A stretch of DNA of 64,000 nucleotides, from positions 1,891,001-1,955,000 of the forward strand of contig NZ_CP054856.1 in the NCBI RefSeq assembly GCF_018417475.1, given 5' to 3'. The translations under genes were made by a program, and so were the position numbers. Below are positions 8,021 to 18,256 of this stretch, piece by piece; within the stretch, counting starts at the first letter, position 1; every line of letters begins with the position of its first letter. The notes under the pieces were generated by a model. The model did not search any database and had not been told where the DNA came from. It saw only the letters and a list, made by a program, of their open reading frames with translations. The DNA is from Novosphingobium decolorationis (lineage in GTDB: Bacteria > Pseudomonadota > Alphaproteobacteria > Sphingomonadales > Sphingomonadaceae).

Positions 8021-8479
8021 TCAGTAGTCGGCGACTTCGGGAAACTTCCCGATCATGTCGCTCGCCTGCACGATCAGCTTTTCCGCCTCGGCGTTGAGCT
8101 TTTCGAGGCTGTCGAAGCCGAAGCGGTGCACGTCGCGCAGCGACTTGTTCACGACGACCAGACGTCCAGCGATGAGGACCATGCGCCCGAACCCTTCGTG
8201 GCTCATCTTCATCATCGGCTGGACCATGCGGCGGGTGCGCCGCTCGATCTCGAGACACAGCGCGCCGTAGTAGAGTTCGAGACGCCAGAGCGTATCCGGG
8301 TCGGGATCGCCGATGATCGGGATCGCGCGGCGCGCCTCCTTGTCGAGGATGTAGGGCGCGAGCAGTTCCACGTCCGACTTCTTCTCCCAGTGGCCGTGCG
8401 TGTCCTGCGCGCGCACCTGGCGCACCAGGGCGGGGGCAAAACCGTCGATTGCGGGGGCGTCGATCAGATCTTCAGGCAT
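8021..8479 (-). CDS. NifX-associated DUF269 protein
   Basis: 152 residues with the DUF269 hallmark stretch [20 protein letters not shown] and a C-terminal [16 protein letters not shown]. This family is almost always found directly downstream of nifX (only 3 bases away here) and is annotated as NifX-associated nitrogen fixation protein. Biochemical role not settled; a chaperone role for NifX or FeMo-co intermediates is inferred from gene order. Confidence 0.93.
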   Translation of the reverse strand: MPEDLIDAPAIDGFAPALVRQVRAQDTHGHWEKKSDVELLAPYILDKEARRAIPIIGDPDPDTLWRLELYYGALCLEIERRTRRMVQPMMKMSHEGFGRMVLIAGRLVVVNKSLRDVHRFGFDSLEKLNAEAEKLIVQASDMIGKFPEVADY

Positions 8480-8482
8480 CGC

Positions 8483-8899
8483 TCAGGCCTCCTCTTCCTC
8501 GAAATCGTCTTCCAGATCGGCGACGCGCTCGCCGGTCTTCGCCATGACCTTGCGCAGCCAGGGCGGGGGCGTGCCCTTCAGCACCTCCTGCAGCCTGGCG
8601 AGCATGCCCTCGATCGGCTCGGGCTCGGCCACCTTCATGGGGTGGATGTTCTGCACCACGACCCGCGCCGCGCCCGACCCGCCGATGGCCGCGACGACCA
8701 GGATCGCGACGCCCTCGAGCGCCTTGAGCTTGGGTTCGAGCTTGTCCTCGTTGCCGTCCTCGTTGAGTTCGCCGGAAAATTCCTCGACCCGGTCAAGCGA
8801 CCAGCCTTCGGGCGTCAGGTCGTAGATCGCGATGTTGCGGGCCCAGCCGAAGTGCGCGTCGATGCGCACAAGGTCCTGCGTGGCGAAGGCGACTTTCAT
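8483..8899 (-). CDS. nifX: NifX, FeMo-co precursor carrier
   Basis: 138-residue member of the NifX/NifY/NifB-C-terminal cofactor-binding family: MKVAFATQDLVRIDAHFG, FGWARNIAIYDLTPEGW, then VAAIGGSGAARVVVQNIHPM. It transiently binds NifB-co or the VK cluster and passes it to NifEN. The tail is strongly acidic (LEDDFEEEEA). ATG overlaps the nifN stop by four bases. The same domain recurs at the C-terminus of NifB in this window. Confidence 0.95.
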   Translation of the reverse strand: MKVAFATQDLVRIDAHFGWARNIAIYDLTPEGWSLDRVEEFSGELNEDGNEDKLEPKLKALEGVAILVVAAIGGSGAARVVVQNIHPMKVAEPEPIEGMLARLQEVLKGTPPPWLRKVMAKTGERVADLEDDFEEEEA

Positions 8900-10281
8900 G
8901 GCACGAGCTCCTGTACGGTTTGATGGGAGGTAGCGGATGGTTCGGGCCAGGCATCGCGCCAGTCCTCGGGACCGGGTGCGTGGCTCTGGTGGTGGTGCAT
9001 CACCATGTTGCCGACCGCGAAGAGCAGGTCGCGCGTGCCGCGGTAGCCCACAGTCACAAGGTGCGCGGCGCCCAGCGTGTCGAACATGGGAATGCCGATG
9101 CGAAAGTGCGGGATGTGCAGCCGGGCCGACGCTTGCCGGCCGTGGCTGTGGGTGATGAGAATGTCGGCACCTTTTGCTCCGGCTTCCAGGTCTTCGAGGT
9201 CGCCCAGGAGGACCTCCTCGCACGGGACCTGCGCAAGGATGGCTGAGGTCGTGGTGGTAACCGCGCAGGCGACCTCGCCGCCCACTTCGCCCAGCGCCGA
9301 AACGAGCGCAAAGAGCAGGTCCGGTTCGGCCCCGATGGCCAGTTTGCGCCCGCCGATGTGGAAGTGCGCATCGAGCATCGCATCGACCAGCTGGCCACGC
9401 TGGCGGCGGTAGCGCACCGGCACCGGCTTGCCCGAAATCTGCGAGAGGAAGGCCATCAGTTCATCGCACGGCGCAAGTCCGGTGAGGCGTTGAAAAAGCC
9501 GGAACGGCACGCCCGCGCGCGCTTCCAGCGCCTCGGCAGCGCCGCGCATCTGTTCGCCGATGGCAAGGGTCCAGCCCGCGAGCGCCATTGCGCGCACCTC
9601 TTCGGGGCCCGTGCCGCCCAGCGTCGTGGGCGTGAAATCCTCGGGGATATGCCCGTCGAGCGAGCCCGAGAGGTCGGGCAGGAAGGTCGGGACAAGGCCG
9701 AAGTCCTCGAACAGGGCGCGCAACTCGTCGATGTCGCCCGGCGTCACATGGCAGACGGGCAGGACGTTGATGCGGCGCGGATCGCGGATCGCAGGCTCGG
9801 GCGAGACCACCATCTCCTCGATCATCGCGGTCACCGCCTTGGCCCAGCCGTCCTGAAACGCCCCTGCAAAGTCCGGGGTCGCGCACGGCACGATCTCGAC
9901 ACCGCCCAGTTCAGGATGGCGCGTGCGGATCTGTTGCACGAAGCCCTTGAGGTCATCGCCCTTCACTTCGGTGACGCCGGTCGAGCAGATGCCGATCAGT
10001 TCGGGCTTCGTCTTCTCGACAATGTTGAGCACCGCCTGCTCGACGTTCTCGAAGCCGCCCAGGACCGTCGCCACCTCGGACATGGCGGTCGTTTGCAAGG
10101 GGATCGCCTCGCGGAAGTGGCGCACGAAGAGGACAAGGCCAAAGCTGGTGCAGCCTTGCGAGCCATGAAGCAGCGGCATCGCGCCGCGCATCCCCATGAA
10201 GGCCAGCGCGCCGCCGATGGGCTGGCTCATCTTGAGCGGATTGACCGTGCAGGCCTTCTTCGACTTGATGAGCTGGGCCAT
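8896..10281 (-). CDS. nifN: FeMo-co scaffold subunit NifN
   Basis: 461-residue beta-type subunit of the NifEN scaffold, a NifK paralogue. N-terminal CTVNPLKMSQPIGGALAFMG and LLHGSQGCTSFG carry the conserved cysteines, and EVATVLGGFENVEQAVLNI follows as in NifK. Three bases separate it from nifE and four overlap nifX, so it is tightly coupled. Length is normal. NifN lacks the SxS P-cluster context of NifK, which with gene order separates the two. Confidence 0.97.
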   Translation of the reverse strand: MAQLIKSKKACTVNPLKMSQPIGGALAFMGMRGAMPLLHGSQGCTSFGLVLFVRHFREAIPLQTTAMSEVATVLGGFENVEQAVLNIVEKTKPELIGICSTGVTEVKGDDLKGFVQQIRTRHPELGGVEIVPCATPDFAGAFQDGWAKAVTAMIEEMVVSPEPAIRDPRRINVLPVCHVTPGDIDELRALFEDFGLVPTFLPDLSGSLDGHIPEDFTPTTLGGTGPEEVRAMALAGWTLAIGEQMRGAAEALEARAGVPFRLFQRLTGLAPCDELMAFLSQISGKPVPVRYRRQRGQLVDAMLDAHFHIGGRKLAIGAEPDLLFALVSALGEVGGEVACAVTTTTSAILAQVPCEEVLLGDLEDLEAGAKGADILITHSHGRQASARLHIPHFRIGIPMFDTLGAAHLVTVGYRGTRDLLFAVGNMVMHHHQSHAPGPEDWRDAWPEPSATSHQTVQELVP

Positions 10282-10283
10282 GG

Positions 10284-11702
10284 CTATGCGGCCTCCCGTC
10301 CGGCGTGCTGCGGCACCTCCACCTCGTCCCAGGGGGCGGGGCGACGCACCTCCTGCCAGACGGGGTTGGCCAGCGTGCGGTCGATCTCGGCCACCATCGC
10401 AACCATGCCGTGGTAGCCGGCAAAGGCGACGTGGCGCTCCTGGTTGATGTCCATCCAGGGCATCGAGGCCTTGAGCGCGATGAACTGCGAGCGTCCGCCC
10501 GAAAGCATGATGTCGGCCTCGGCCTCTTTCAGCTTGCGGTACATCTCGCGCGGGGCGAGGTTGTCGAACATGTGGGCTTCATCGCCCATCAGCTTCTTGA
10601 TCTTGTCCTTGTCCTCGCGGGTGGACTTCTTGACCGACGTGCCCACGATGCGAAGCCCAGCCTCCTGCAGCGCAGCGACGACCGACCAGCTTTTCACGCC
10701 GCCGGTGACAAGCAGCACTTTCTTGCCCGAAAGGCGCGCGCGGTAAGGTTCGATGGCGGCCCAGGCGCGCGCATCCTCGCGCGCGATGACCGCCTCGGTG
10801 CGCGCCATCAGTTCGGCATCAGCGCCTTGCTGGATCAGCAGCCGCGCAATCTCGCGCAGCGTGTCCGACATGTCCTCGATGCCGTAGAACGAGCCTTCAA
10901 AGAAGGGGATGCCATAGCGCTCCTCCATCTTGCGCGCGACGTTGATCATGGCTTTCGAGCAGACCATCATCGCCGCCTTCGCGCGGTGCGACCAGGCCAC
11001 TTCCTCGTAGCGCGCGTCGCCCGAGATGCACGAGAGGATGCGGATGCCCAGTTCATCCAGCAGCGGCCTGATCTGCCACAGCTCGCCCGAGAGGTTGTAT
11101 TCGCCGATCACGTTGATGTCGTAGGGCGTGGTGTATTCCGGCTCCTTCGTGCCGATGACGTGCTTGAGCATCGCCTCGCCCGCCAGCTTGTTGCCCAGGT
11201 TCTTGGGGCCCACGAAGCCGGGCGAGTGAATGGGGATGCAGGGTGTACCGAACTTCTCGGCGGCCTTCCTGCACACCGTGTCGATGTCATCGCCGATCAT
11301 CGCGGGCACGCAGGTCTCGTAGACGAAGACCGCGGGCGGGGCGTACTTCTCGACAATCTCGCGGATCGCCTTGAAGAGGTGCTTCTCGCCGCCGAAGACG
11401 ATGTCGTTCTCGGTCATGTCGGTGGTGAAGCCGGTGCGGTAGAGCGTGGAGCCCGAGGACGCCGCGCCGCGGTTGTCCCAGGAATTGCCCTCGCACGCGA
11501 TGGGCCCGTGAACCAGATGGGCCACATCGGTGATCGGCTGGAGCGCGATCTTGGCCCCGTCGAACGCGCAGCCGCCCGCCGCCCCGCCGGGCTGGAGCTG
11601 CTTGGTGCAGCCCTTCTTGCGCTCCTTCTCGGACTTGGCCTGGTTCTTCCCGCAGGCCGGCTCGTTGAACACGTCCTGGATCGTCTGGTTCAGGCTGGTC
11701 AT
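10284..11702 (-). CDS. nifE: FeMo-co scaffold subunit NifE
   Basis: 472-residue alpha-type subunit of NifEN, a NifD paralogue. It begins [18 protein letters not shown]; cluster-binding cysteines lie in [27 protein letters not shown] and [14 protein letters not shown]. The FeMo-co histidine region of NifD is changed, as expected. Start at 11702 has GGAG eight bases upstream; a longer in-frame extension would overlap nifK and lacks support. Separated from nifK by 82 bases that contain a terminator-like hairpin. Confidence 0.97.
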   Translation of the reverse strand: MTSLNQTIQDVFNEPACGKNQAKSEKERKKGCTKQLQPGGAAGGCAFDGAKIALQPITDVAHLVHGPIACEGNSWDNRGAASSGSTLYRTGFTTDMTENDIVFGGEKHLFKAIREIVEKYAPPAVFVYETCVPAMIGDDIDTVCRKAAEKFGTPCIPIHSPGFVGPKNLGNKLAGEAMLKHVIGTKEPEYTTPYDINVIGEYNLSGELWQIRPLLDELGIRILSCISGDARYEEVAWSHRAKAAMMVCSKAMINVARKMEERYGIPFFEGSFYGIEDMSDTLREIARLLIQQGADAELMARTEAVIAREDARAWAAIEPYRARLSGKKVLLVTGGVKSWSVVAALQEAGLRIVGTSVKKSTREDKDKIKKLMGDEAHMFDNLAPREMYRKLKEAEADIMLSGGRSQFIALKASMPWMDINQERHVAFAGYHGMVAMVAEIDRTLANPVWQEVRRPAPWDEVEVPQHAGREAA

Positions 11703-11732
11703 GGCAGGCACTCCGGCGGGTGGGGGATGGGG

Positions 11733-11772
11733 AAAAAGGGGGCTCCCCGCGACATGGCGCAGCGGCGGGGAG
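11733..11772 (-). terminator. attenuator-like hairpin between nifK and nifE
   Basis: On the minus strand CTCCCCGC pairs with GCGGGGAG (8 bp, 14-base loop), followed by CCCCCTTTTT, the only nif-operon hairpin seen here with a downstream T run. Since nifE has no promoter of its own that I can see, partial termination would set the nifHDK to nifENX ratio. Confidence 0.6.
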
Positions 11773-11784
11773 ACCAAGGGACCT

Positions 11785-13344
11785 TCAGCGAATGATGTCG
11801 TAGCTGTAGTCCGTCTTGCTGGGCACGTTGGTGGTCGCGTCCATGTGCTCGAAGATCCGGTCGAGGATCGTGACGAGGACATTGAGACCACCCTGGTAGC
11901 CCCACACCGGGTAGCGGTGCTTGTGGTGGCGATCGAAGATCGGGAAGCCGATGCGGATCAGCGGCACGCCGGTGTCGCGCTCCAGGTACTTGCCGTAGGT
12001 GTTGCCGATCAGGAAATCGGGCGCCTCGGTGAAAAGGAGCGAGCGCATGTGCCACAGGTCCTTGCCCGGATAGGCCTCGCAGTTGGCCCCGAAGGGCGAG
12101 CTGTCGAAGAGCTCCTGCATCTTGGCCGCCCAGGCCTTGCCCCCGTTGGTCGAGAGCACGACCACCGGCTCACCGCCCAGTTCCATCACGAACTTGGCGA
12201 GGCCATAGGCAAGGTCGGGATCGCCGTAGATCGCGAACTTCTTGCCGTGGATGTGGGCGTTGGAATCGGCGATGGCATCGACCAGGCGGCCGCGCTCCTT
12301 CGCCAGTTCGTCGGGGATCTCTACGCCTGCCATGCGCGCCACTTCCATCACGAAGCTGTCGGTCGCCTCGATGCCGATAGGGTGGTTGAAGGCGGCGGTT
12401 TCCTGCCCGTGCACAGCGATGAAGGGCAGCGTCTTTTCGGTGCAGTATTCCTGCATCGAGATCGTCCCCTTGGCGTGGATGGCATTGGCCGCATCTTCCA
12501 GCGTCGTGCCGCCATCGTACATGCGGAAGGTGCCGTCCGTCGGCGTGTCCCACACGTCCGACTGGTCGCCCAGGATCGTGTACTCGACCTGCATCATGTC
12601 GAAGATGCGCTTCACCTCGCGCAGGTTGCCGACCGCGTAGCCATCGAACCCGTTGAGGAAGTTGATCGAGCCGTTGGGGACACGCTCCAGCTTGGGCGCG
12701 GTCTTGGCCTTGCCGTCCCAGAAGTGCTCCAGGATGCCCTTCATGGCGTTGTCGTAGCCGGTGATGTGGCTGCCCACGAAAGCCGGAGTGTGCGCGAAGG
12801 GAACGTCGAATTCCGCGGGCAGCGATTCCTTTTCCTTCGCCGTCTTGATGAAGGCGTTGAGGTCATCGCCGATCACTTCGGCCATGCAGGTGGTCGCAAC
12901 CGCGATCATCTTGGGCTTGTACATGGAGTAGGCGTTGGCAAGCCCGTCGACCATGTTGGTGAGCCCGCCGAACACCGCCGCATCCTCGGTCATCGAGGAG
13001 GAGACGCACGAGGTCGGCTCCTTGAAGTGGCGCGAGAAGTGCGAGCGGTAGTAGGCCACACACCCTTGCGAGCCGTGCACGAAAGGCAACGTCGCTTCAA
13101 AGCCGACCGCAGCGAAGACCGCGCCCAGGGGCTGGCAGGCCTTGGCCGGATTGATCGTCAGCGCCTCGCGCGAGAAGTTGAGGTCCTTGTATTCCTCGGT
13201 CTTGGCCCATTCCTTGACGCGCTCGATCTCGGCGTCGGGATGGGGGTTCTCGAACTCGGACCGCTTCCTGGCGAGCATGTCCTTGTACTCGTCACCGCGG
13301 AACAGCTCGAAGTGGTCTTTTACCTGGTCTGCGTCCTGGGGCAT
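11785..13344 (-). CDS. nifK: nitrogenase MoFe protein beta subunit
   Basis: 519-residue NifK. P-cluster ligands are visible in [32 protein letters not shown] and [18 protein letters not shown], including the conserved [16 protein letters not shown] that contains the P-cluster serine. [16 protein letters not shown] follows. With NifD it forms the alpha2beta2 MoFe protein. GGGAGG precedes the ATG. It lies 42 bases after nifD with no hairpin between them, consistent with equal production. Confidence 0.98.
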   Translation of the reverse strand: MPQDADQVKDHFELFRGDEYKDMLARKRSEFENPHPDAEIERVKEWAKTEEYKDLNFSREALTINPAKACQPLGAVFAAVGFEATLPFVHGSQGCVAYYRSHFSRHFKEPTSCVSSSMTEDAAVFGGLTNMVDGLANAYSMYKPKMIAVATTCMAEVIGDDLNAFIKTAKEKESLPAEFDVPFAHTPAFVGSHITGYDNAMKGILEHFWDGKAKTAPKLERVPNGSINFLNGFDGYAVGNLREVKRIFDMMQVEYTILGDQSDVWDTPTDGTFRMYDGGTTLEDAANAIHAKGTISMQEYCTEKTLPFIAVHGQETAAFNHPIGIEATDSFVMEVARMAGVEIPDELAKERGRLVDAIADSNAHIHGKKFAIYGDPDLAYGLAKFVMELGGEPVVVLSTNGGKAWAAKMQELFDSSPFGANCEAYPGKDLWHMRSLLFTEAPDFLIGNTYGKYLERDTGVPLIRIGFPIFDRHHKHRYPVWGYQGGLNVLVTILDRIFEHMDATTNVPSKTDYSYDIIR

Positions 13345-13386
13345 GGGTGCCTCCCTTGAACTGGATGGGGTTGGAAAAAGCCGCGG

Positions 13387-14889
13387 TTATTCCGCCGCGA
13401 TGGCCATGGTGTCGCTCTCGCCGGCCTTCCACGGCGTGGGCGCCATCGACCAGACCGGCGAGTTGATCGCCATGTCCATGTCGCGCGCGAAGATCGCGAA
13501 GCCATCATAGCCGTGGTAGGGGCCCGAGTAGTCCCAGCTGTGCATCTGGCGGAAGGGCACGCCCATCTTCTGGAAGACGTACTTTTCCTTGATGCCCGAG
13601 CCGACGAGATCGGGCTGGATCTTGTCGACGAACTTCTCAAACTCGTAGCCGGTGACATCGTCGTAGATAAGCGTGCCGTCCTTGACGTAGTGCTGGGCGG
13701 TGCGCTGGTAGTCGTCGTTGTGGCCGAACTCGTAGCCGGTGCCGACCACTTCCATGCCCAGGTCCTCGTAGGCGCCGATGACGTGGCGCGGACGCAGGCC
13801 GCCGACATAGAGCATGACCGTCTTGCCCTGAAGGCGCGGCTTGTACTTGGCGATGACGGCGTCGGTCAGCGCGCGGTACCTGGCGATCACCTTTTCGGCG
13901 TTTTCCTGGATGGACTCGTCGAAGTAGCTGGCGATCTTGCGCAGGGATTCCTCGATCTTGGAGGGCCCGAAGAAGTTGTATTCCACCCAGGGAATGCCGT
14001 ACTTCTCTTCCATGTGGCGCGAGATGTAGTTCATCGAGCGGTAGCAGTGGAGGACGTTGAGCTTGGCCTTGGGCGTCGCTTCGAGCTCGGCGATCGAGCC
14101 GTCGCCCGACCACTGCGCGATGACGCGAAGGCCCATTTCTTCCAGCAGGATGCGGCTCGACCAGGCATCGCCTCCGATGTTGTAGTCGCCGATGATCGCG
14201 ACGTCATAGGGCGAAGGCTCGAAGGTCGGTTCCTTGTCGCCCACCTTGTCGAAGACCCAGTCGCGCACCGCATCGTTGGCGATGTGGTGGCCAAGCGACT
14301 GCGAGACCCCGCGAAAGCCCTCGCAGCGCACGGGCACGATGGTCTTGCCGCCGTATTCCTTGCTCTTGGACTTGGAGACCGCCTCGATGTCATCGCCGAT
14401 AAGGCCGATCGGGCATTCGGACTGGACCGTGATGCCCTTGTTCAGCGGGAACAGCATCTCGATCTCGTCCATGATCTTGGCGAGCTTCTTGTCGCCGCCA
14501 AAGACGATGTCCTTCTCCTGGAAATCGGAGGTGAACTGCATGGTCACGAAGGTGTCGATGCCGGTCGTGCCGATGTAGTAGTTGCGGCGCGCGGCCCAGG
14601 AATACTGGCCGCAGCCGACCGGCCCGTGGCTGATGTGGATCATGTCCTTGATCGGGCCCCAGACCACGCCCTTGGAGCCTGCGTAGGCGCAGCCGCGGAT
14701 GGTCATGACACCGGGGATCGACTTGATGTTGGATTTGACGCCGCAGTCGCTCTTGCCCTCTTCGGAAACGTTGAGGTGCTTGGCGCGGCGCTTGGCGGAT
14801 TTCGCCGGATAGACTTCAAGGACTTCCTGGATCAACGCCCGGTTGCGTTCCTTGACTTGTGCGATGTCGGTAGGGGTTGAGACGCTCAT
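13387..14889 (-). CDS. nifD: nitrogenase MoFe protein alpha subunit
   Basis: 500-residue NifD. P-cluster cysteines lie in [34 protein letters not shown] and [13 protein letters not shown]. The FeMo-co ligand cysteine is in [20 protein letters not shown] and the ligand histidine in [15 protein letters not shown]. These identify a molybdenum nitrogenase; no small delta-subunit gene (anfG/vnfG) is adjacent. A 165-base gap with a 12-bp hairpin separates it from nifH. Confidence 0.98.
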   Translation of the reverse strand: MSVSTPTDIAQVKERNRALIQEVLEVYPAKSAKRRAKHLNVSEEGKSDCGVKSNIKSIPGVMTIRGCAYAGSKGVVWGPIKDMIHISHGPVGCGQYSWAARRNYYIGTTGIDTFVTMQFTSDFQEKDIVFGGDKKLAKIMDEIEMLFPLNKGITVQSECPIGLIGDDIEAVSKSKSKEYGGKTIVPVRCEGFRGVSQSLGHHIANDAVRDWVFDKVGDKEPTFEPSPYDVAIIGDYNIGGDAWSSRILLEEMGLRVIAQWSGDGSIAELEATPKAKLNVLHCYRSMNYISRHMEEKYGIPWVEYNFFGPSKIEESLRKIASYFDESIQENAEKVIARYRALTDAVIAKYKPRLQGKTVMLYVGGLRPRHVIGAYEDLGMEVVGTGYEFGHNDDYQRTAQHYVKDGTLIYDDVTGYEFEKFVDKIQPDLVGSGIKEKYVFQKMGVPFRQMHSWDYSGPYHGYDGFAIFARDMDMAINSPVWSMAPTPWKAGESDTMAIAAE

Positions 14890-14972
14890 TTGGATGCACT
14901 CCTGGTTGATCCGTCCCTACTCAGATTGAAATGGACTCAGATCAGTGGGCTCAGATCGAACTGGGACCGGTT

Positions 14973-15026
14973 GTCCGGTCCTCCCCCGCTTCGCATGCCA
15001 ACAAGAGGCGCGTAGGAGGACCGGAC
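14973..15026 (-). other. nifH-nifD intergenic stem-loop
   Basis: GTCCGGTCCTCC (14973-14984) and GGAGGACCGGAC (15015-15026) form a perfect 12-bp stem with a 30-base loop. No T tract. Stem-loops here commonly protect nifH mRNA from 3'-end decay or cause partial termination, giving more NifH than NifDK. Confidence 0.65.
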
Positions 15027-15054
15027 GTTCGGGGGACTGGCGCGAAGGCTCAGG

Positions 15055-15951
<897 letters not shown>

Positions 15952-16065
15952 TTAAAGCCGTGTGCACCGGATCGGACAGGGGGTCGGCCCGGACCGGTTC
16001 TCTCCCCGACGCGTCCTCTCTCGTTGCGGCGGGCCAGCAGGATGTGCCCGCTGTGCCGACCTCTT

Positions 16066-16081
16066 TGCACGGGGCGTGCCA
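16066..16081 (-). promoter_or_regulatory. sigma-54 promoter of nifHDK
   Basis: Reads TGGCACGCCCCGTGCA on the minus strand: TGGCACG-N4-(T)TGCA consensus with GG-N10-GC spacing. It is about 133-148 bases before the nifH ATG, giving a long leader. Confidence 0.9.
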
Positions 16082-16151
16082 AACGTGGCGCAACCACATA
16101 AAATCGCATTAAATAGGTGACTTGGTGCGAATGTCGGAGCCCGCACGGGCA

Positions 16152-16167
16152 TGTGGCAAAGCGAACA
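16152..16167. promoter_or_regulatory. NifA upstream activating sequence
   Basis: TGT-GGCAAAGCGA-ACA, exact consensus, 71 bases beyond the nifH -24 element and 84 bases from the divergent -24 element at 16251. Confidence 0.87.
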
Positions 16168-16180
16168 ATGGGGCGTTGCA

Positions 16181-16196
16181 TGTCGCAAAGGACACA
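16181..16196. promoter_or_regulatory. second NifA upstream activating sequence
   Basis: TGT-CGCAAAGGAC-ACA, exact consensus, 29 bases from the first. The spacer is nearly the same as in the first site (GCAAAG in both). It can serve nifH and the divergent promoter. Confidence 0.87.
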
Positions 16197-16250
16197 CGTT
16201 CGCCCGGCCCCGCCGGCGGCATGTCCGCGCATTTGCGTGCTAGATCGGGA

Positions 16251-16266
16251 TGGAACGCTTCTTGCG
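16251..16266 (+). promoter_or_regulatory. sigma-54 promoter of the receiver-like gene
   Basis: TGGAACGCTTCTTGCG matches TGGCACG-N4-TTGCA except two bases and keeps GG-N10-GC. It lies 36-51 bases before the ATG at 16302 and 55-99 bases from the two NifA sites. Confidence 0.82.
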
Positions 16267-16301
16267 TGGGAGGGATGAGTTCCCATGCACAGGAGAAGCC
16301 C

Positions 16302-16733
16302 ATGCAGATCGGTGTCGAAACCGCCAAGGCCGTCGACCAGCGCCGCATCTTCGTTGTCGACGAGGACGAGATCACCCGCGCCGCCTTGCAGTTCATGCTG
16401 CACGACGAGATCGAAACCCACGAACTGGCGAGCCTGGAGGAAGCCTACGCCAAGGGGCAGGACTGGCTGCGGCCTGATGTACTGATCCTGGGTCTTTCGA
16501 TCCTGCGCGCGCACGGGCTGGAGGTGCTGGCCGAGATCGCCGCGCGCTACCCGGCCGCGCGCGTGCTCATCGTCGCCAGCCCGGAGGAAGAGGAACTGGG
16601 CATCGCCGCGCTGAAAGCGGGCGCCCACGGCGCGCTCATCAAGCCGCTGCGCATGGAGGCGGTGCGCCAGAAGGTCGACACGATCCTCGGGCGCGCGGGC
16701 GGCGCGGCGCTGATACAGCTGGGAGGGTTATAG
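16302..16733 (+). CDS. degenerate response-regulator receiver, divergent from nifH
   Basis: 143-residue CheY-like domain with no output domain. Strand 1 ends in IFVVDEDEITR (acidic pair D20/E21-D22 kept), Ser93 in LIVASPEE stands at the Thr/Ser switch position, and Lys114 in ALIKPLRMEAV is kept. At the end of strand 3 the phosphorylated Asp is replaced: RPDVLILGLSI has Gly64 where PDLVLLD would have Asp. It therefore probably cannot be phosphorylated and may act as a binding module. ATG at 16302 has AGGAGA just upstream. The promoter context (sigma-54 plus shared NifA sites) says it is co-expressed with nitrogenase. Partner unknown. Confidence 0.88.
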   Translation: MQIGVETAKAVDQRRIFVVDEDEITRAALQFMLHDEIETHELASLEEAYAKGQDWLRPDVLILGLSILRAHGLEVLAEIAARYPAARVLIVASPEEEELGIAALKAGAHGALIKPLRMEAVRQKVDTILGRAGGAALIQLGGL

Positions 16734-16747
16734 GAAAGAGGAGTGTT

Positions 16748-16860
16748 CCGAGGGCCATTGCCCTCGGGCTCCCCGAACTGTCGACCTCACCTTACGCCCG
16801 CTGCCCTGGCTGAGACTGGTGAGGTCGCCCATTTTGGGGTCAAGGGGCAATGGCCCCTTG
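16748..16860. terminator. three inverted repeats between convergent genes
   Basis: Contains CCGAGGGC-catt-GCCCTCGG (16748-16767), GACCTCACC/GGTGAGGTC (16783-16791 and 16818-16826) and CAAGGGGC-aatg-GCCCCTTG (16841-16860). The first and last are related elements in opposite orientation (core GGGCCATTGCCC), each close to the 3' end of one of the two converging genes. Probably a bidirectional terminator region, or a small dispersed palindromic repeat. Confidence 0.55.
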
Positions 16861-16882
16861 AAAAAAGACTTAACTTCTTCCC

Positions 16883-17644
16883 TCAGGCAGCCGTCGCCTC
16901 GGCGTCCTCGCGCTTGACCACCTTGTGGCTTTCCTCGTCGAGGCCCTGCTTCCAATAGCTGGAGATGTAGAGTTCGGCGGGCGTCAGCGCCTTTTCCTCG
17001 CGCAGGTAGGTGCGCATAAGGCGCATGGCCGAGAATTCGCTCGCCGCCCAGGCGTAGACCCGGCCTTCGGGCCAGCCGTAGGCGCGCAGCGCCTCGACCA
17101 GCCACTGGGGCTGCTGGCCGGGTTCGGGGTTCACGACCCAGCGGATCTCCACGCCTTCGGGCGCGTCGATCTCCACGCGGTCGTCCTCCTGCTGGATCTC
17201 GATCACCGCGTAGCCCTTGGCCTCGCGATCCAGGGCTTCGAGGTTCACCGAGATGGCGGGAATCGCGGTCATGTCCCCGGCCACGAGATAGAAGTCGAAG
17301 CCTTCGGGCAGCGGCTTGGCCGCCCCCGGCCCGCCGACCTCGATGGTCGAGCCGATCTCGGCGCTGACCGCCCAGTTGGTCGCCGGGCCCGAGACGCCGT
17401 TTTCCACGCCATGGAGCGCGAAATCGACATCGATCTCGCCGGCACGCTGGGCGCGGATGGTGTAGGTGCGCAAGGTCGGCTTGGCCTTGCCTTCCGCTGG
17501 CGGAAACATCAGCTTCACATAGCCGCCTTCCTGCCCGTGCGGGAAGTCGGCGAGCCCTTCGCCGCCCAGCGTCAGGCGGATCATCGAGGGCGAGACCTGC
17601 TGGCGGGCGAGGACGGTCAGCGTGCGCGACTGGGGCTTGGCCAT
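16883..17644 (-). CDS. siderophore-interacting protein / ferric-chelate reductase
   Basis: 253-residue SIP/ViuB-family flavoprotein. The FAD-binding half has TLRTYTIRAQRAGEIDVDF (the RxYTxR motif) and GPATNWAV. The NAD(P)H half has GFDFYLVAGDMTAIPAISVN and GRVYAWAASEFSAMRLMR, and it ends with the family's YISSYWKQGLDEESH. It reduces ferric-siderophore in the cytoplasm to release iron. AAGGAAG precedes the ATG at 17644. It lies 108 bases downstream of the last nifB-operon gene, behind a hairpin, so it may have its own promoter. Iron supply for nitrogenase is a reasonable but unproven link. Confidence 0.9.
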   Translation of the reverse strand: MAKPQSRTLTVLARQQVSPSMIRLTLGGEGLADFPHGQEGGYVKLMFPPAEGKAKPTLRTYTIRAQRAGEIDVDFALHGVENGVSGPATNWAVSAEIGSTIEVGGPGAAKPLPEGFDFYLVAGDMTAIPAISVNLEALDREAKGYAVIEIQQEDDRVEIDAPEGVEIRWVVNPEPGQQPQWLVEALRAYGWPEGRVYAWAASEFSAMRLMRTYLREEKALTPAELYISSYWKQGLDEESHKVVKREDAEATAA

Positions 17645-17729
17645 GGCGGGGGCTTCCTTATTGCGATAAACTTGCAAGAAGGAATGTAGGCGCCCTGTCA
17701 CCGATTGCAATGGGGCATACCTATCACAG

Positions 17730-17751
17730 GTGCCCTGGCCCATCCGGGCAC
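17730..17751 (-). terminator. hairpin after the nifB operon
   Basis: GTGCCC/GGGCAC arms around a 10-base loop, starting one base after the stop of the TOBE protein gene. No T tract; possible operon end. Confidence 0.45.
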
Positions 17752-17752
17752 G

Positions 17753-18256
17753 TTACCCGTCGAGCGCGCAGACGATGATGTGCGAGGCCTTGAAGCTGGC
17801 GAGGATCTGGCGCCCGGCCTCCAGTTCCAGCGCCCGCGCGCTGTGGCTGGTCACCAGCACCGTCAGCTCGCGCCCCTCGCCGATGTCGAGCACGCATTCG
17901 GCCTCGACCGGCCCTGTCAGCACGTTGACGACGGTGCCCCCGATGAGGTTGCGCGCCGAAAGCGCCAGCCCCGGGACATCGTCGATCAGGGTGATGAAGC
18001 TGGGCTTGATGAGCGCAACCGCGCGCCCTCCCGGTTTCAGCCCCAGCGCGGCGACAGTGGAGTTGGGCACCAGCGCATCGATCACGATCCGCTCGTTGAC
18101 GAGCAGGCCGACTTCGGCGCTCACCGCGCCGTGGACGATGGCGGTCACGATGCCTTCCAGCATGTTGCGCTCGCTCGCGCGCAGGCGGCGCCCGCCCGGC
18201 GGTACGAAAGGAACGATGGCGGCTCCGGCCGCTCCCGTCGCGGAGGCCATGCTCAT
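17753..18256 (-). CDS. molybdate-binding double TOBE (ModG/Mop-like) protein
   Basis: 167 residues with two TOBE/Mop repeats. Repeat 1 (about 30-95) starts [20 protein letters not shown] and has [20 protein letters not shown]. Repeat 2 (about 100-165) starts [20 protein letters not shown] and has [16 protein letters not shown], ending [11 protein letters not shown]. Such molbindins store molybdate in the cytoplasm. There is no HTH or ATPase domain. ATG overlaps the glutaredoxin stop by four bases, so it is the last gene of the nifB operon. It may compensate for the TOBE domains missing from ModC and ModE here. Confidence 0.9.
   Translation of the reverse strand: MSMASATGAAGAAIVPFVPPGGRRLRASERNMLEGIVTAIVHGAVSAEVGLLVNERIVIDALVPNSTVAALGLKPGGRAVALIKPSFITLIDDVPGLALSARNLIGGTVVNVLTGPVEAECVLDIGEGRELTVLVTSHSARALELEAGRQILASFKASHIIVCALDG

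Noticed and set aside
10305..11795. Long plus-strand frame antisense to nifE
   Set aside because: Composition-driven shadow of nifE; low-complexity His/Arg/Leu/Gly content and no start signal.
11530..13359. A 609-residue plus-strand open frame antisense to nifK and the start of nifE
   Set aside because: It lies opposite strongly conserved nifK/nifE frames; high GC third positions create long open antisense frames. No domain is recognisable.
13513..14880. Long plus-strand frame antisense to nifD
   Set aside because: Shadow of nifD, same reasons.
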